Part shown: in pieces, positions 25,212 to 34,028 of the stretch | Layout: each line of letters starts with the position of its first letter | Position numbering within the stretch: the stretch's first letter is position 1 | Assembly (NCBI GenBank): GCA_964344295.1 | Contig: CAYFMR010000007.1 | Span: 1 to 63,635, forward strand | Direction: 5' to 3' | DNA length: 63,635 nt | Source of the DNA: JAAYFJ01 sp964344295 | GTDB lineage: Bacteria > Bacillota > Clostridia > Tissierellales > Peptoniphilaceae | Position numbers and translations under genes: made by a program | The notes under the pieces: model-generated | What the model saw: the letters and a program-made list of their open reading frames with translations, nothing else | Database searches by the model: none | What the model was told of the DNA's origin: nothing

Positions 25212-26430
25212 AATGGAACTACTGGCTCCAGCTGGAGACTTAAAAAAATTAAAAGTGGCCATCGACTACGGGGCGGATGCCGTATACTTAGGTGGAGAGA
25301 GCTTTGGATTGCGAAAGGCTTCAAAAAATTTTTCGTTAGCAGACATTGCTGAAGGTGTTAAATATGCTCATCAGCACGGACGGAAAGTCTATGTGACCTT
25401 AAACATCGTGCCCCATGAATTTGACTTTGATGGTGCGGAAGAGTATGTCCAATCGCTGGAATCAATTGGCGTGGATGCTGTCATTGTCACAGATCCAGGG
25501 ATGTTTGCCACCGTGCGAGCAGCAGCTCCAGATTTGCCGATTCATATGAGCACCCAAGGCTCGATTACCAATAGTCGTAGCATCCGGTTTTGGTATGAGC
25601 AAGGAGCGGAGCGAGTCGTTCTGGCGAGGGAAGTGAGCTTGGAGGAGATTCGCGCTATACGTCAAGCGATTCCAGAAAAGATGAGCTTGGAAGCATTTGT
25701 ACACGGTGCCATGTGTATTTCTTACTCAGGACGATGCCTGATGAGTAATTACATGACGGGACGTGATGCGAACCAAGGCGACTGTGCCCATGCCTGCCGG
25801 TACAAATACCATGTGGTGGAAGAAAAACGTCCAGGCCAATACTTTCCCGTGGAAGAACATGAGCAAGGCACGTTTATATTTAACTCCAAAGATTTGTGCA
25901 TGATCAATCGTCTAAGAGATTTAGATGAAGCTGGAGTGTACAGCTTAAAGCTGGAAGGACGTGTGAAAAGTGAATTTTATGTGGCCAGCATCGTCAGGGC
26001 TTATCGCTTGGCTCTTGATGCGTACTACCAAAATCCTCTAGCGGAACCAGATCCCTATTTTCGTGAAGAGCTAGATAAAATTAGCCATCGACCCTATACA
26101 GTAGGTTTTTACGACGGAAAACCGGGAGAAGAAGCCCAAAACTATTCTGATGGAGGCTATATCCGCGGCTACGCTTTTGTAGGCACCGTATTGGATTATG
26201 ATACTGGTAAACAATTATTGAAAGTAGAACAACGCAATAAACTCATCATAGGAGATCATATCGAAATCTTCGGGCCACGAGGAAAGCACGTTGAGCATAT
26301 CATTGACCGAATGTATGATGCGGCAATGGAACCGATTACAGAGGCGCCTCATGCGCAAATGACCTTATATATTCCTATTGCAGGTGATTTCAGTCAAGGC
26401 GACTACTTACGAAAGCCAGAAGTGGAATAA
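25204..26430 (+). CDS. trhP: U32 family tRNA hydroxylation protein TrhP
   Basis: A peptidase-U32-like protein of 408 residues. The barrel begins MELLAPAGDLKKLKVAIDYGADAVYLGG, and the signature region EAFVHGAMCISYSGRCLMSN is followed by the Fe-S cysteines in CAHACRYKY. TrhP uses prephenate-derived chemistry to hydroxylate U34 of tRNA in B. subtilis and E. coli. Bacillus has two genes (yrrN, yrrO); here one gene of YrrO length follows trmR, so a single protein probably does the job. Confidence 0.88.
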   Translation: MSKMELLAPAGDLKKLKVAIDYGADAVYLGGESFGLRKASKNFSLADIAEGVKYAHQHGRKVYVTLNIVPHEFDFDGAEEYVQSLESIGVDAVIVTDPGMFATVRAAAPDLPIHMSTQGSITNSRSIRFWYEQGAERVVLAREVSLEEIRAIRQAIPEKMSLEAFVHGAMCISYSGRCLMSNYMTGRDANQGDCAHACRYKYHVVEEKRPGQYFPVEEHEQGTFIFNSKDLCMINRLRDLDEAGVYSLKLEGRVKSEFYVASIVRAYRLALDAYYQNPLAEPDPYFREELDKISHRPYTVGFYDGKPGEEAQNYSDGGYIRGYAFVGTVLDYDTGKQLLKVEQRNKLIIGDHIEIFGPRGKHVEHIIDRMYDAAMEPITEAPHAQMTLYIPIAGDFSQGDYLRKPEVE

Positions 26431-26548
26431 AAATGGCTAATTGTTACCGAGCATGGTACTAATCTTTTGCCTGAATCTTGAAATTATGGGCTAGATATGG
26501 TAGGCTATACATGCAAATAACAAGATGTATTTTAAGGAGGAATGAAAA

Positions 26549-27094
26549 ATGAATGCAATGACTCAAGATAACTTACGCTCTGCCTTTGGTGGCGAATCTC
26601 AAGCTCACATGCGCTATCGTATTTGGGCAGACTTGGCAAAAAAAGAAGGATTTCCCAACGTACAACGTCTATTTATGGCAACTAGTGACGCAGAAGAAGT
26701 ACACGCAACGCTACATTTCAAAGCGTTAGCAGATATCGCTGGCGACTTCTCAGTAATTTCCGGTGCAGGCTTTGGTTTAAGCAATACCTCCGCAGCTCTT
26801 CAAGGAGCGATTGATGGCGAACTTTTTGAAGTGGGACAAATGTATCCTGCTTATATTGCCGTAGCAGAAATGCAAGGGGAAGAAGAAGCAGTCAAAGCCA
26901 TGAGATATGCAGTTGCAGCAGAAAAAGTCCACGCAGATCGTTTCGAAGAAGCCAAAAAAGCAGTAGATGGCGGAAAAGACTTGGAAGCAAAAGATATTTT
27001 GCTGTGCCCTGTATGTGGATACATTACATTCGATGCCACGGAAGAAGTGTGCCCGATTTGTAAAACAAAATCCAAAGCGTTCGTAGCTTACTAA
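26549..27094 (+). CDS. rbr: Rubrerythrin
   Basis: A peroxide-reducing non-heme iron protein of 181 residues that protects anaerobes from H2O2. The four-helix diiron domain shows ligand motifs ESQAHMRY, EEVHATLH, EMQGEE and EKVHADRF. The C-terminal rubredoxin domain has CPVCGY and CPICKTK. AAGGAGG precedes the start. The 118 bases upstream hold A/T-rich promoter-like elements but no site I can assign with confidence. Confidence 0.95.
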   Translation: MNAMTQDNLRSAFGGESQAHMRYRIWADLAKKEGFPNVQRLFMATSDAEEVHATLHFKALADIAGDFSVISGAGFGLSNTSAALQGAIDGELFEVGQMYPAYIAVAEMQGEEEAVKAMRYAVAAEKVHADRFEEAKKAVDGGKDLEAKDILLCPVCGYITFDATEEVCPICKTKSKAFVAY

Positions 27095-27100
27095 AGTATA

Positions 27101-27126
27101 AAAAGCACCATTTGGTGCTTTTTTCT
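27101..27126 (+). terminator. Terminator after rubrerythrin
   Basis: AAAAGCACCA/TGGTGCTTTT with a two-base loop is followed by a long T-rich run. Confidence 0.9.
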
Positions 27127-27165
27127 TTTTTTGGGGGTATAATGAAATAGAAGGGGCAAGGTGTT

Positions 27166-27720
27166 ATGGAACTCGTCATTCTTGTATTTCTTTATACCTT
27201 ATGTACCGGCGGAAAAGTGCGCCGGCTCTTGGCATGCCCCGTTAAAATGGAATGGCTACTGGTGATTTACGTAGCTTTGCAAGTGGTAGTGCGCCTGCCG
27301 GTGGTGGTCCAGGGTTTGAGGTTTAGAGACCACAGTCTACTGATGTTGTGTCTATATTTTTTGTTGATTCTCATCCTGTGGTTTAACCGACACTTATCTG
27401 GGGCGCCTTGGATGATAGCAGGAGCTTCGCTTAATGGATTAGTCCTGGCTTTAAACGGCGGGCGGATGCCAGTACATGCAGACGCTCTCAAGTGGGCAGG
27501 GCAACATGAACTGTGGAGGATCCTCAGCTTTGATCAGTGTACGACGCATGTGCTGATGAGTGAAGGCACGAAACTTTCCTTTTTGGGAGATGTGATTCCC
27601 ACACCGTCTTGGTGGTTTTATCCACGCGTGTTAAGTGTGGGTGATGTGATTTTAGTGATTGGGCTTTGTATTTTTATGGTAAGGGGTTTAAAATATGGGT
27701 GTGAAGGTGAAACAAACTAA
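27166..27720 (+). CDS. DUF5317 membrane protein
   Basis: A 184-residue protein with about five membrane helices. The conserved NGGRMPVHADAL segment (near residue 98) and SFLGDVIPTPSWWFYPRVLSVGD (near 143-165) match the DUF5317 family, whose role is unknown. It overlaps the downstream CapA-like gene by 26 bases, so the two are probably made together. Confidence 0.8.
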   Translation: MELVILVFLYTLCTGGKVRRLLACPVKMEWLLVIYVALQVVVRLPVVVQGLRFRDHSLLMLCLYFLLILILWFNRHLSGAPWMIAGASLNGLVLALNGGRMPVHADALKWAGQHELWRILSFDQCTTHVLMSEGTKLSFLGDVIPTPSWWFYPRVLSVGDVILVIGLCIFMVRGLKYGCEGETN

Positions 27721-28936
27721 AGCGAGGATTATGGTCTGGTTTTTACTGCTCAGCTTGATGCTGGTTTCCTGTGCACCCTCAACCGATATCACTGAACGTT
27801 TACCGGCGAAAACATCTGCTTTGGCAGCGGAAGAGGCGGCTGCCTCGCCGACTGATTCCAGTAGTGAAAAACCGCAGGTCGCTGTACCGACAGAAAAGCC
27901 AAAGGATACCTATAACATTCTCTTTGCAGGTGATGTGATTTATCATGTGCCTGTGGTGAGATCGTGTTTTATTCCAGAGATTGGAACCTACGATTTTAGC
28001 CCGCCTATGCGCTTAATCAAGCCGATGGTAGAGCAAGCAGACTTGGCCGTAGTCAATTTCGAAACCGCCATTAACCCAGGTAAAGAACCTTTGGGATTCC
28101 CACTGTTTAATACACCTAAGGAAGCCTTGTGGGGATTAAAACAGACGGAGTTTGACATAATTAACACTTGCCATAATCACACGCTGGATCAAGGTGAGCA
28201 AGGAATGGTCAATGTCTTAGATGCAGTGGACGAGTTTGGATTGATCAACATCGGCACACAACGTGAAGGGCAGAGACGGACGAGGATTGTTCCCCTGGAT
28301 GATTGGAAACTGGGATTTTTTAGCTATACCTATGCCCTTAACGGCAATGAGTGGTGCATGGATGCTGACAAGTTGAACTCCATGATTAATGTGATCAATC
28401 GCGATAAAATCCAAGAGGATATTGCCACTTTGCAAGAAGAAGGCGCCGATTTCATCATCGGCATCATGCATTGGGGCAATGAGTACAGTGAAAAACCATC
28501 ACCGGAACAACAAGCTTTGGGACGAGACATGATCGATTGGGGTGCTGATGCCATCATAGGGAGCCATCCCCATGTGGTGCAGCAGGCAGAATATTGGTCA
28601 TCCTCCAAAGGACAAGGTCCCATCATTTATGCCATCGGTAACCATTTAAGCAACCAATATGCAGATACGATGGGCAATGTGCGAGCGGAAGACGGTCTCA
28701 TGGTCACACTGACGCTAAAGCGTGAAGGCGATGACTTGGCATTAGTGCAGACAGCGTTTGAACCGACCTGGGTCTTGCGACGCGATGGTTATACAGTGAT
28801 TCCCTTGGCACAATATTTTCAAGGAGAACTCGGTGACTTTACAGTCGACGAAGCTACCGCAGAACATATGAGACAATCGATGGACGTGACTTTACAAAAA
28901 ATGGAAGAAATTCCCAGAACTTTTGAAAAAAATTGA
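27695..28936 (+). CDS. CapA family lipoprotein (poly-gamma-glutamate synthesis-like metallophosphatase fold)
   Basis: A 413-residue exported protein. The lipobox LVSC lies near residue 26, followed by a Ser/Ala/Thr-rich linker to about residue 70. The PGA_cap domain has NILFAGDVIYH, LAVVNFETAI, INTCHNHTLDQGEQG and GSHPHVVQ, with metal-binding Asp, Asn and His. CapA homologues occur in capsule synthesis and in many Firmicutes without such capsules. No capB or capC lies nearby, so poly-glutamate synthesis is not implied. An alternative start at 27731 would shorten the N terminus by 12 residues. Confidence 0.85.
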   Translation: MGVKVKQTKARIMVWFLLLSLMLVSCAPSTDITERLPAKTSALAAEEAAASPTDSSSEKPQVAVPTEKPKDTYNILFAGDVIYHVPVVRSCFIPEIGTYDFSPPMRLIKPMVEQADLAVVNFETAINPGKEPLGFPLFNTPKEALWGLKQTEFDIINTCHNHTLDQGEQGMVNVLDAVDEFGLINIGTQREGQRRTRIVPLDDWKLGFFSYTYALNGNEWCMDADKLNSMINVINRDKIQEDIATLQEEGADFIIGIMHWGNEYSEKPSPEQQALGRDMIDWGADAIIGSHPHVVQQAEYWSSSKGQGPIIYAIGNHLSNQYADTMGNVRAEDGLMVTLTLKREGDDLALVQTAFEPTWVLRRDGYTVIPLAQYFQGELGDFTVDEATAEHMRQSMDVTLQKMEEIPRTFEKN

Positions 28937-28943
28937 TAAAATG

Positions 28944-28973
28944 TTTAAACTAACCATAAGTTAATGATATACT
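28944..28973 (+). promoter_or_regulatory. Possible promoter of cdaA-cdaR
   Basis: TTTAAA (28944-28949), an 18-base spacer and TATACT (28968-28973) lie 30 bases before the cdaA start. The -35 match is only moderate. Confidence 0.4.
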
Positions 28974-29002
28974 AGATTTAGATCGTGAGGTGAGACAGGA
29001 TC

Positions 29003-29824
29003 ATGACACAATTTTTAGCGCATTTGACCATTTTTGACGTCATAGACGTGGCAATTGTAGCCCTGCTACTCATAAAAATTTTCAGCTTAATTAAAGAAAC
29101 ACGAGCGGAACAACTGGTCAAAGGCATTGTGGCGTTATTGATCTTGACGAAGTTAAGCGATCTGTTACACCTTTATACGATGCGATGGATTCTAACCAAT
29201 GTGATGAGTTACGGGCTTTTAGTGATTATCATCATGTTTCAACCGGAATTGCGCCGGGCTCTGGAGTACATTGGACGTTCCAGGTTGTTTCGAGGGTCTT
29301 TGTTAAGTGTGTCGGATGACCAGTTAGACAATGCCATCGAAGCATTGACGGCGACGGCGACCAGTTTAAGCCGACAGAAGATTGGAGCCCTAATCGTATT
29401 AGAACGGGAAACAGGGTTAAATGAAATCGTGGATACTGGTACGAGGATCGATAGCCTGGTGACCTCAGATCTATTAATTAGTATTTTTTTTCCCAACACC
29501 CCATTACACGATGGTGCAGTGATTATTAAAAATGACCGTATCAAAGCAGCTTCTTGTTTTTTGCCCTTGACGGAGAACAAAGGTCTATCTCGAGATTTGG
29601 GCACAAGGCATCGAGCGGCACTAGGGATTTCCGAACGCTCGGATTGCTTGGCGATTGTCGTGTCTGAGGAAACAGGGGGCATCTCCATTGCCACCAATGG
29701 AACTTTGGAGCGCCACTTAGATGAAAAAACGCTGAGACATCGTCTGGAGCAAGCTTACACAATGAAAAAAGAGTCTTCGGGTATCATGGAGCAATGGAGG
29801 CAGCGACATGGGGAAGAAAAATAA
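29003..29824 (+). CDS. cdaA: Diadenylate cyclase CdaA
   Basis: A membrane-bound enzyme of 273 residues that makes c-di-AMP from two ATP. Three N-terminal membrane helices (to about residue 85) precede the DAC domain, whose catalytic motifs are PLHDGAVII and GTRHRAALG. c-di-AMP controls potassium and osmolyte transport and cell-wall balance in Firmicutes. The regulator cdaR overlaps its 3' end by 17 bases. The usual third gene glmM is absent; ptb follows instead. Confidence 0.95.
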   Translation: MTQFLAHLTIFDVIDVAIVALLLIKIFSLIKETRAEQLVKGIVALLILTKLSDLLHLYTMRWILTNVMSYGLLVIIIMFQPELRRALEYIGRSRLFRGSLLSVSDDQLDNAIEALTATATSLSRQKIGALIVLERETGLNEIVDTGTRIDSLVTSDLLISIFFPNTPLHDGAVIIKNDRIKAASCFLPLTENKGLSRDLGTRHRAALGISERSDCLAIVVSEETGGISIATNGTLERHLDEKTLRHRLEQAYTMKKESSGIMEQWRQRHGEEK

Positions 29825-31022
29825 CCAAGTGATGATTTACCTCTTGGCCGTCATTGTGGCCATTATGCTTCGCTCCTATGTGGTAGACCGAGAAAATCCA
29901 GAACGGACGATGCCCTATTATTCCGTACCGATTACGATTTTAAACGAAGAGTACTTGGCCGAATCGGATCTTTTCATTGCTGAACAAAATCAGAAAACAG
30001 CAACGGTGCGTGTATCGGGCAGGCTACGAGACCTCAATGGATTTGATGCGAAGGACTTAAGAGTGACGATAGATGTGGGGCAATGTGCTGAAGGTGAAGT
30101 GAATCTTCCTTTAAATGTTAGCATTCCCGATAATCCGAAAGGACTTCGGGTCGTGAACTATGAACCCGCCAGCCTTCATTTGGTCATTGAACAAAATATT
30201 AGCCGCACCAGACCGATTGTCGTGGAACCGACAGGGCAACTACCGGATGGCTTATCTTTAGTGTCTCTTAAAGCCGAGCAGGACATGGCGATAGTAGAGG
30301 GCTCTCGTTCTGCAGTCAATCAGGTTACGAGCATTACGGCTCAGATTAACTTGGAAGAGTGGGATAAGGGAGACGTGATAGACGCGACGTTAACACCAGT
30401 TGATGAAAAAGGTAATGTGGTACAACATGTCACATTGGAAATGGAAACGGTCCCCATTCATGTGGTGATTCGTGACATTATAGAGCTTCCGGTGGAATTA
30501 AAAACCGTTGGCCAGCTCAAGCCGGAGTTGATCATGAGTCATATTGCCATCAATCCTCAGCAAGTGCAGGTGACCAATGTATCCGCGCAGGCCTTGCCCC
30601 AAAATTTGACGACTGAACCGTTGAATTTGGATGATTTGTCGAAAAATGGTACGCAAACACTGGCGTTGCTGTTTCCGGAAGGTGTTAAACCAGTTCATGG
30701 TGATCAGACGAGTGTGACAGTCGAATACACCATTGACAAACAGCGTAGCTTGCATCGAGATATAGACATCAATAACGTGGCAATCATTGGTGCAAGTGCT
30801 TACGAAGTAGTTTGGGATACACCACAAAATGTTGTGTCCTTAGATATAACTGGAAGTCCGAACGACCTCGACCAACTGGATATGGATCAGCTGCAACTGT
30901 TGATTTATATTGAGCCACATGTAGGGCGCCAGGAACTTCCCATCAGTGTAGAGGGACTACCACAAGGCATTCATTACACCTTGGAGCCCTCCAGTTTGAC
31001 CGTGATGGTCAATGAAAATTAG
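29808..31022 (+). CDS. cdaR: YbbR domain protein CdaR
   Basis: A 404-residue protein with one N-terminal membrane helix (residues 5-20) and about four YbbR repeats outside the membrane. Repeat boundaries show as TVRVSGR, MAIVEGS and VQVTNVS segments. In Bacillus and Listeria CdaR binds CdaA and changes its activity. The overlap with cdaA supports the same role. Confidence 0.88.
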   Translation: MGKKNNQVMIYLLAVIVAIMLRSYVVDRENPERTMPYYSVPITILNEEYLAESDLFIAEQNQKTATVRVSGRLRDLNGFDAKDLRVTIDVGQCAEGEVNLPLNVSIPDNPKGLRVVNYEPASLHLVIEQNISRTRPIVVEPTGQLPDGLSLVSLKAEQDMAIVEGSRSAVNQVTSITAQINLEEWDKGDVIDATLTPVDEKGNVVQHVTLEMETVPIHVVIRDIIELPVELKTVGQLKPELIMSHIAINPQQVQVTNVSAQALPQNLTTEPLNLDDLSKNGTQTLALLFPEGVKPVHGDQTSVTVEYTIDKQRSLHRDIDINNVAIIGASAYEVVWDTPQNVVSLDITGSPNDLDQLDMDQLQLLIYIEPHVGRQELPISVEGLPQGIHYTLEPSSLTVMVNEN

Positions 31023-31070
31023 GTACAAACTCGCATGGGGCGAGATGTAAAAAATTTATAGAGGTGAAAC

Positions 31071-31976
31071 ATGATTAAGAATTTTGACATGCTGTTGGAC
31101 ATCGCTCAGGAAAAATGCCACAAAGTCAAGATGGCTGTGGCAGTTGCCCAAGATGATCACGTACTACAAGCGGTAAATGAAGCCATGAAACTGGGTATCG
31201 TAGATCCTATCTTAGTGGGTGATGAACCGAAAATTAAAGACGTGGCTCAAGCCGTTGGTATGGATTTAACGGGTATTGAAATTGTCCATATCGTCGATAT
31301 CACAGAAGCAGCTCGCTATGCGACTAAGCTGGTACATGACGGAAAAGCTAAGTTTCTGATGAAAGGTCTTGTAGACACATCCATCATCATGAAAGCCGTA
31401 TTAGACAAAGAAATTGGCTTAAGAGCCGGTAAACTCATCAGCCACGTGGCCGTACTATCGATTCCCACGTATCATAAATTATTCATTTTAACAGATAGCG
31501 CCATGAACATTGCACCTGACCTAGATGACAAAGTGAAAATTGTGGAAAACGCCGTGGAATTTGCTCATTTTATCGGTATTCAAGAACCGAAAGTCGGCGT
31601 GATTGCTGCGAAGGAAAAAGTGTCCAAATCGATGATCGCCACACTGGACGCAGAAGCTTTAGTAGAAAAGAACAAAGCTGGGGAAATTACTGGCTGCGTT
31701 ATTGATGGACCTTTTGCGTTGGATAATGCCATGAGCAAAGAATCCGCTAGAATCAAAGGCATCAAATCTGAAGTGGCTGGCGATGTCGATATCATTTTAG
31801 TACCTTCTATCGAAGCAGGAAACGTAGGCTATAAAGCCATCACAGTGCTTGGTGGTGGGAAAATTGGTGGTCTGATCATTGGCACGGCAGCTCCTATTGT
31901 ATTAACAAGCCGCGCTGACACAGCAGAATCAAAGTTATACTCGATCGCTCTAGGCGCTATCAGCGTACATGAATAA
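31071..31976 (+). CDS. ptb: Phosphate butyryltransferase
   Basis: A cytosolic acyltransferase of 301 residues that swaps CoA for phosphate on butyryl-CoA or branched-chain acyl-CoA. The PTA_PTB fold shows FLMKGLVDTSIIMKAVLDKE, LTDSAMNIAPDL and the C-terminal GGKIGGLIIGTAAPIVLTSRAD. The downstream kinase (buk) then makes ATP. GAGGTG precedes the start. With the VOR genes downstream, isobutyryl or isovaleryl-CoA may be the main substrates. Confidence 0.94.
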   Translation: MIKNFDMLLDIAQEKCHKVKMAVAVAQDDHVLQAVNEAMKLGIVDPILVGDEPKIKDVAQAVGMDLTGIEIVHIVDITEAARYATKLVHDGKAKFLMKGLVDTSIIMKAVLDKEIGLRAGKLISHVAVLSIPTYHKLFILTDSAMNIAPDLDDKVKIVENAVEFAHFIGIQEPKVGVIAAKEKVSKSMIATLDAEALVEKNKAGEITGCVIDGPFALDNAMSKESARIKGIKSEVAGDVDIILVPSIEAGNVGYKAITVLGGGKIGGLIIGTAAPIVLTSRADTAESKLYSIALGAISVHE

Positions 31977-32004
31977 AATTAGACATTAAATTTGGAGGTA
32001 ATCT

Positions 32005-33078
32005 ATGAAAGAAAAACGCGTATTAGTCATTAACCCCGGTTCTACTTCTACGAAAATTGGCGTATACGATGGGGAAGAACAGGTTTTTGAAAAAACCATT
32101 CGTCATGCTACGGAAGAGATTGCATCTTTCGAAACAATTTATGACCAATACAAATTCCGTGAAGAGCTAATCACGGAGTCCTTAACAGAAAATAACATTG
32201 ATCCCAAGAGCTTAGATGCCATCGTAGGACGTGGTGGACTTTTGAAAGCAATCCCCGGTGGCGTTTACGAAGTCAATGATGCCATGTTAGAAGATTTGCG
32301 CATCGGCGTTTCCGGTCAACACGCTTCTAACCTGGGCGGTGTTATCGCCCATGCCATGGCAGAAGAACTGGGGATTAAAGCTTATATCACCGATCCCGTC
32401 GTAGTCGACGAATACAGTGATGTAGCACGCATCTCCGGCCTAAAAGAGATTGAAAGAACCAGTATTTTCCACGCTTTAAACCAAAAGGCAGTGGGAAGAC
32501 GTTTTGCACACGAAATGGGCAAAAAATATGAAGATGTCAACATCATTGTGGCTCACTTAGGTGGTGGTATTTCCGTAGGGGCCCACTTAAAAGGCCAAGT
32601 CGTTGATTCGAACAATGCATTAGATGGAGAAGGACCTTTCTCACCGGAACGATCCGGTGGGTTAACAGTCCGCAAAGTAGTGGACATGTGCTTTAGTGGT
32701 CAATACACTGAAGAAGACATGGCAAAATTTATGGTTGGTGGCGGCGGCCTAGTATCCTATGTAGGCACAGCTGATGCTCGTGAAGTCTCTGAAAGGGCAG
32801 AGGCAGGCGACAAAGAAGCTGAATTAGTATACCGCGCCATGGCCTATCAAATATCCAAAGAAATTGGTGCGATGGCCACTGTCTTAAAGGGCGATATTGA
32901 CGGTATTATCATTACCGGTGGTATTGCTTACGACAAAGGCTTCACATCATGGATAGTTGAAAATGTCGGATTTTTGTGCGATAATGTTCGTATCTACCCC
33001 GGTGAAGATGAATTAATGGCCCTGGCAGAGGCAGGACTACGCGTCTTAAACGGGGAAGAAAAACCCAAAGTGTATTAA
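32005..33078 (+). CDS. buk: Butyrate kinase
   Basis: An acetokinase-family enzyme of 357 residues that makes ATP from acyl phosphate. The N-terminal VINPGSTSTKIGVYDGEE phosphate loop, HLGGGISVGAH, the DGEGPFSPERSGG segment and the C-terminal GGIAYDKG all match the family. It follows ptb by 28 bases with GGAGGT. The pair is the energy-conserving end of butyrate or branched-chain acid fermentation. Confidence 0.95.
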   Translation: MKEKRVLVINPGSTSTKIGVYDGEEQVFEKTIRHATEEIASFETIYDQYKFREELITESLTENNIDPKSLDAIVGRGGLLKAIPGGVYEVNDAMLEDLRIGVSGQHASNLGGVIAHAMAEELGIKAYITDPVVVDEYSDVARISGLKEIERTSIFHALNQKAVGRRFAHEMGKKYEDVNIIVAHLGGGISVGAHLKGQVVDSNNALDGEGPFSPERSGGLTVRKVVDMCFSGQYTEEDMAKFMVGGGGLVSYVGTADAREVSERAEAGDKEAELVYRAMAYQISKEIGAMATVLKGDIDGIIITGGIAYDKGFTSWIVENVGFLCDNVRIYPGEDELMALAEAGLRVLNGEEKPKVY

Positions 33079-33098
33079 TAAAAACATAAGGAGGTTAT

Positions 33099-33779
33099 AT
33101 GGCTATTACCAACGATCGTAGAATTCGCATCGTGGTCGGTCATTATGGTAGTGGTAAATCTGAATTTTCGGTCAATTACGCAGTGAAGCTCAGTGAGGCC
33201 GGAAAGAAGGTTGCCCTGGCGGACTTAGATGTCGTTAACCTTTACTTTAGAAGCCGCGAAAAAAGAGAGTACCTAGAAAGTATGGGAGTTCGAGTCATCA
33301 GCTCTAGCATCAAAACAGATGCCGTGGATATTCCTGCCATCTCAGCAGAGGTGGTCGCGCCATTGGTGGATGAGAGCTATGATGCAGTACTGGATGTGGG
33401 CGGTGACCATGTCGGCGCTCGTACTTTAGGACGATATAATGATATTTTAGTAGAAGGAAACTACGATATGTTTTTCGTACTTAATGCCAATCGTCCTGAG
33501 ACGATGAGCGTAGACTCAGCGTTACAGTACTTACGCCGTATCGAAGGCGCTAGCCGAAAGCGCGTGACAGGTATCGTCAACAACACCCATTTGCTATCTT
33601 ACACAACAGTCGATGACATAGAGAAAGGTCAACAATTAGCTCGCGATTTGGCCATTGCTGCTGATGTGCCGCTAAAATATAACGTAGTGGCAGAAGCTTT
33701 GGTTGAAGAGGCTACTGAGAGAGGCATCATTAATATCTTCCCCATGAAACAGTACTTGCGGGAAGATTGGATGGTATAA
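33099..33779 (+). CDS. P-loop NTPase of the ParA/CobQ-like group, function unknown
   Basis: A soluble 226-residue nucleotide-binding protein. Walker A is VVGHYGSGKSE near residue 18, followed by a switch I-like ALADLDVVNLYFRSREKRE and a Walker B-like AVLDVGGDHVG. NNTHL near residue 160 may be the base-specificity motif. It sits between buk and the oxidoreductase genes with 20- and 14-base gaps and AAGGAGG-type sites. I do not recognise a known activity. A role in cofactor loading, cluster insertion or assembly of the oxidoreductase is a guess from context. Confidence 0.75.
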   Translation: MAITNDRRIRIVVGHYGSGKSEFSVNYAVKLSEAGKKVALADLDVVNLYFRSREKREYLESMGVRVISSSIKTDAVDIPAISAEVVAPLVDESYDAVLDVGGDHVGARTLGRYNDILVEGNYDMFFVLNANRPETMSVDSALQYLRRIEGASRKRVTGIVNNTHLLSYTTVDDIEKGQQLARDLAIAADVPLKYNVVAEALVEEATERGIINIFPMKQYLREDWMV

Positions 33780-33793
33780 ATTAAGGAGGTGTC

Positions 33794-34015
33794 ATGAAAA
33801 TGGCAAAAGGTAAAGTGACTTTCAACACGGATATTTGCAAAGGATGCGAACTTTGCACAACTGTCTGTCCAGTTGGAATCTTGGAAATGGACAGAATGCA
33901 ACTGAATCGCAAAGGCTACAATCCTGCTCACTGTGTGGATGTAGAAAAATGCATCGGTTGCGCAAACTGTGCAACAATTTGCCCTGACCAAGTAATTACC
34001 GTAGAAAGACTTTAA
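33794..34015 (+). CDS. Ferredoxin-like subunit of 2-oxoacid:ferredoxin oxidoreductase
   Basis: A 73-residue iron-sulfur protein with two [4Fe-4S] motifs, CKGCELCTTVCP and CIGCANCATICP. It is the delta-type subunit that passes electrons from the TPP/Fe-S core to soluble ferredoxin. The alpha subunit starts 13 bases later with AAGGAGG. Confidence 0.92.
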   Translation: MKMAKGKVTFNTDICKGCELCTTVCPVGILEMDRMQLNRKGYNPAHCVDVEKCIGCANCATICPDQVITVERL

Positions 34016-34028
34016 GGAGGAATGTAAA

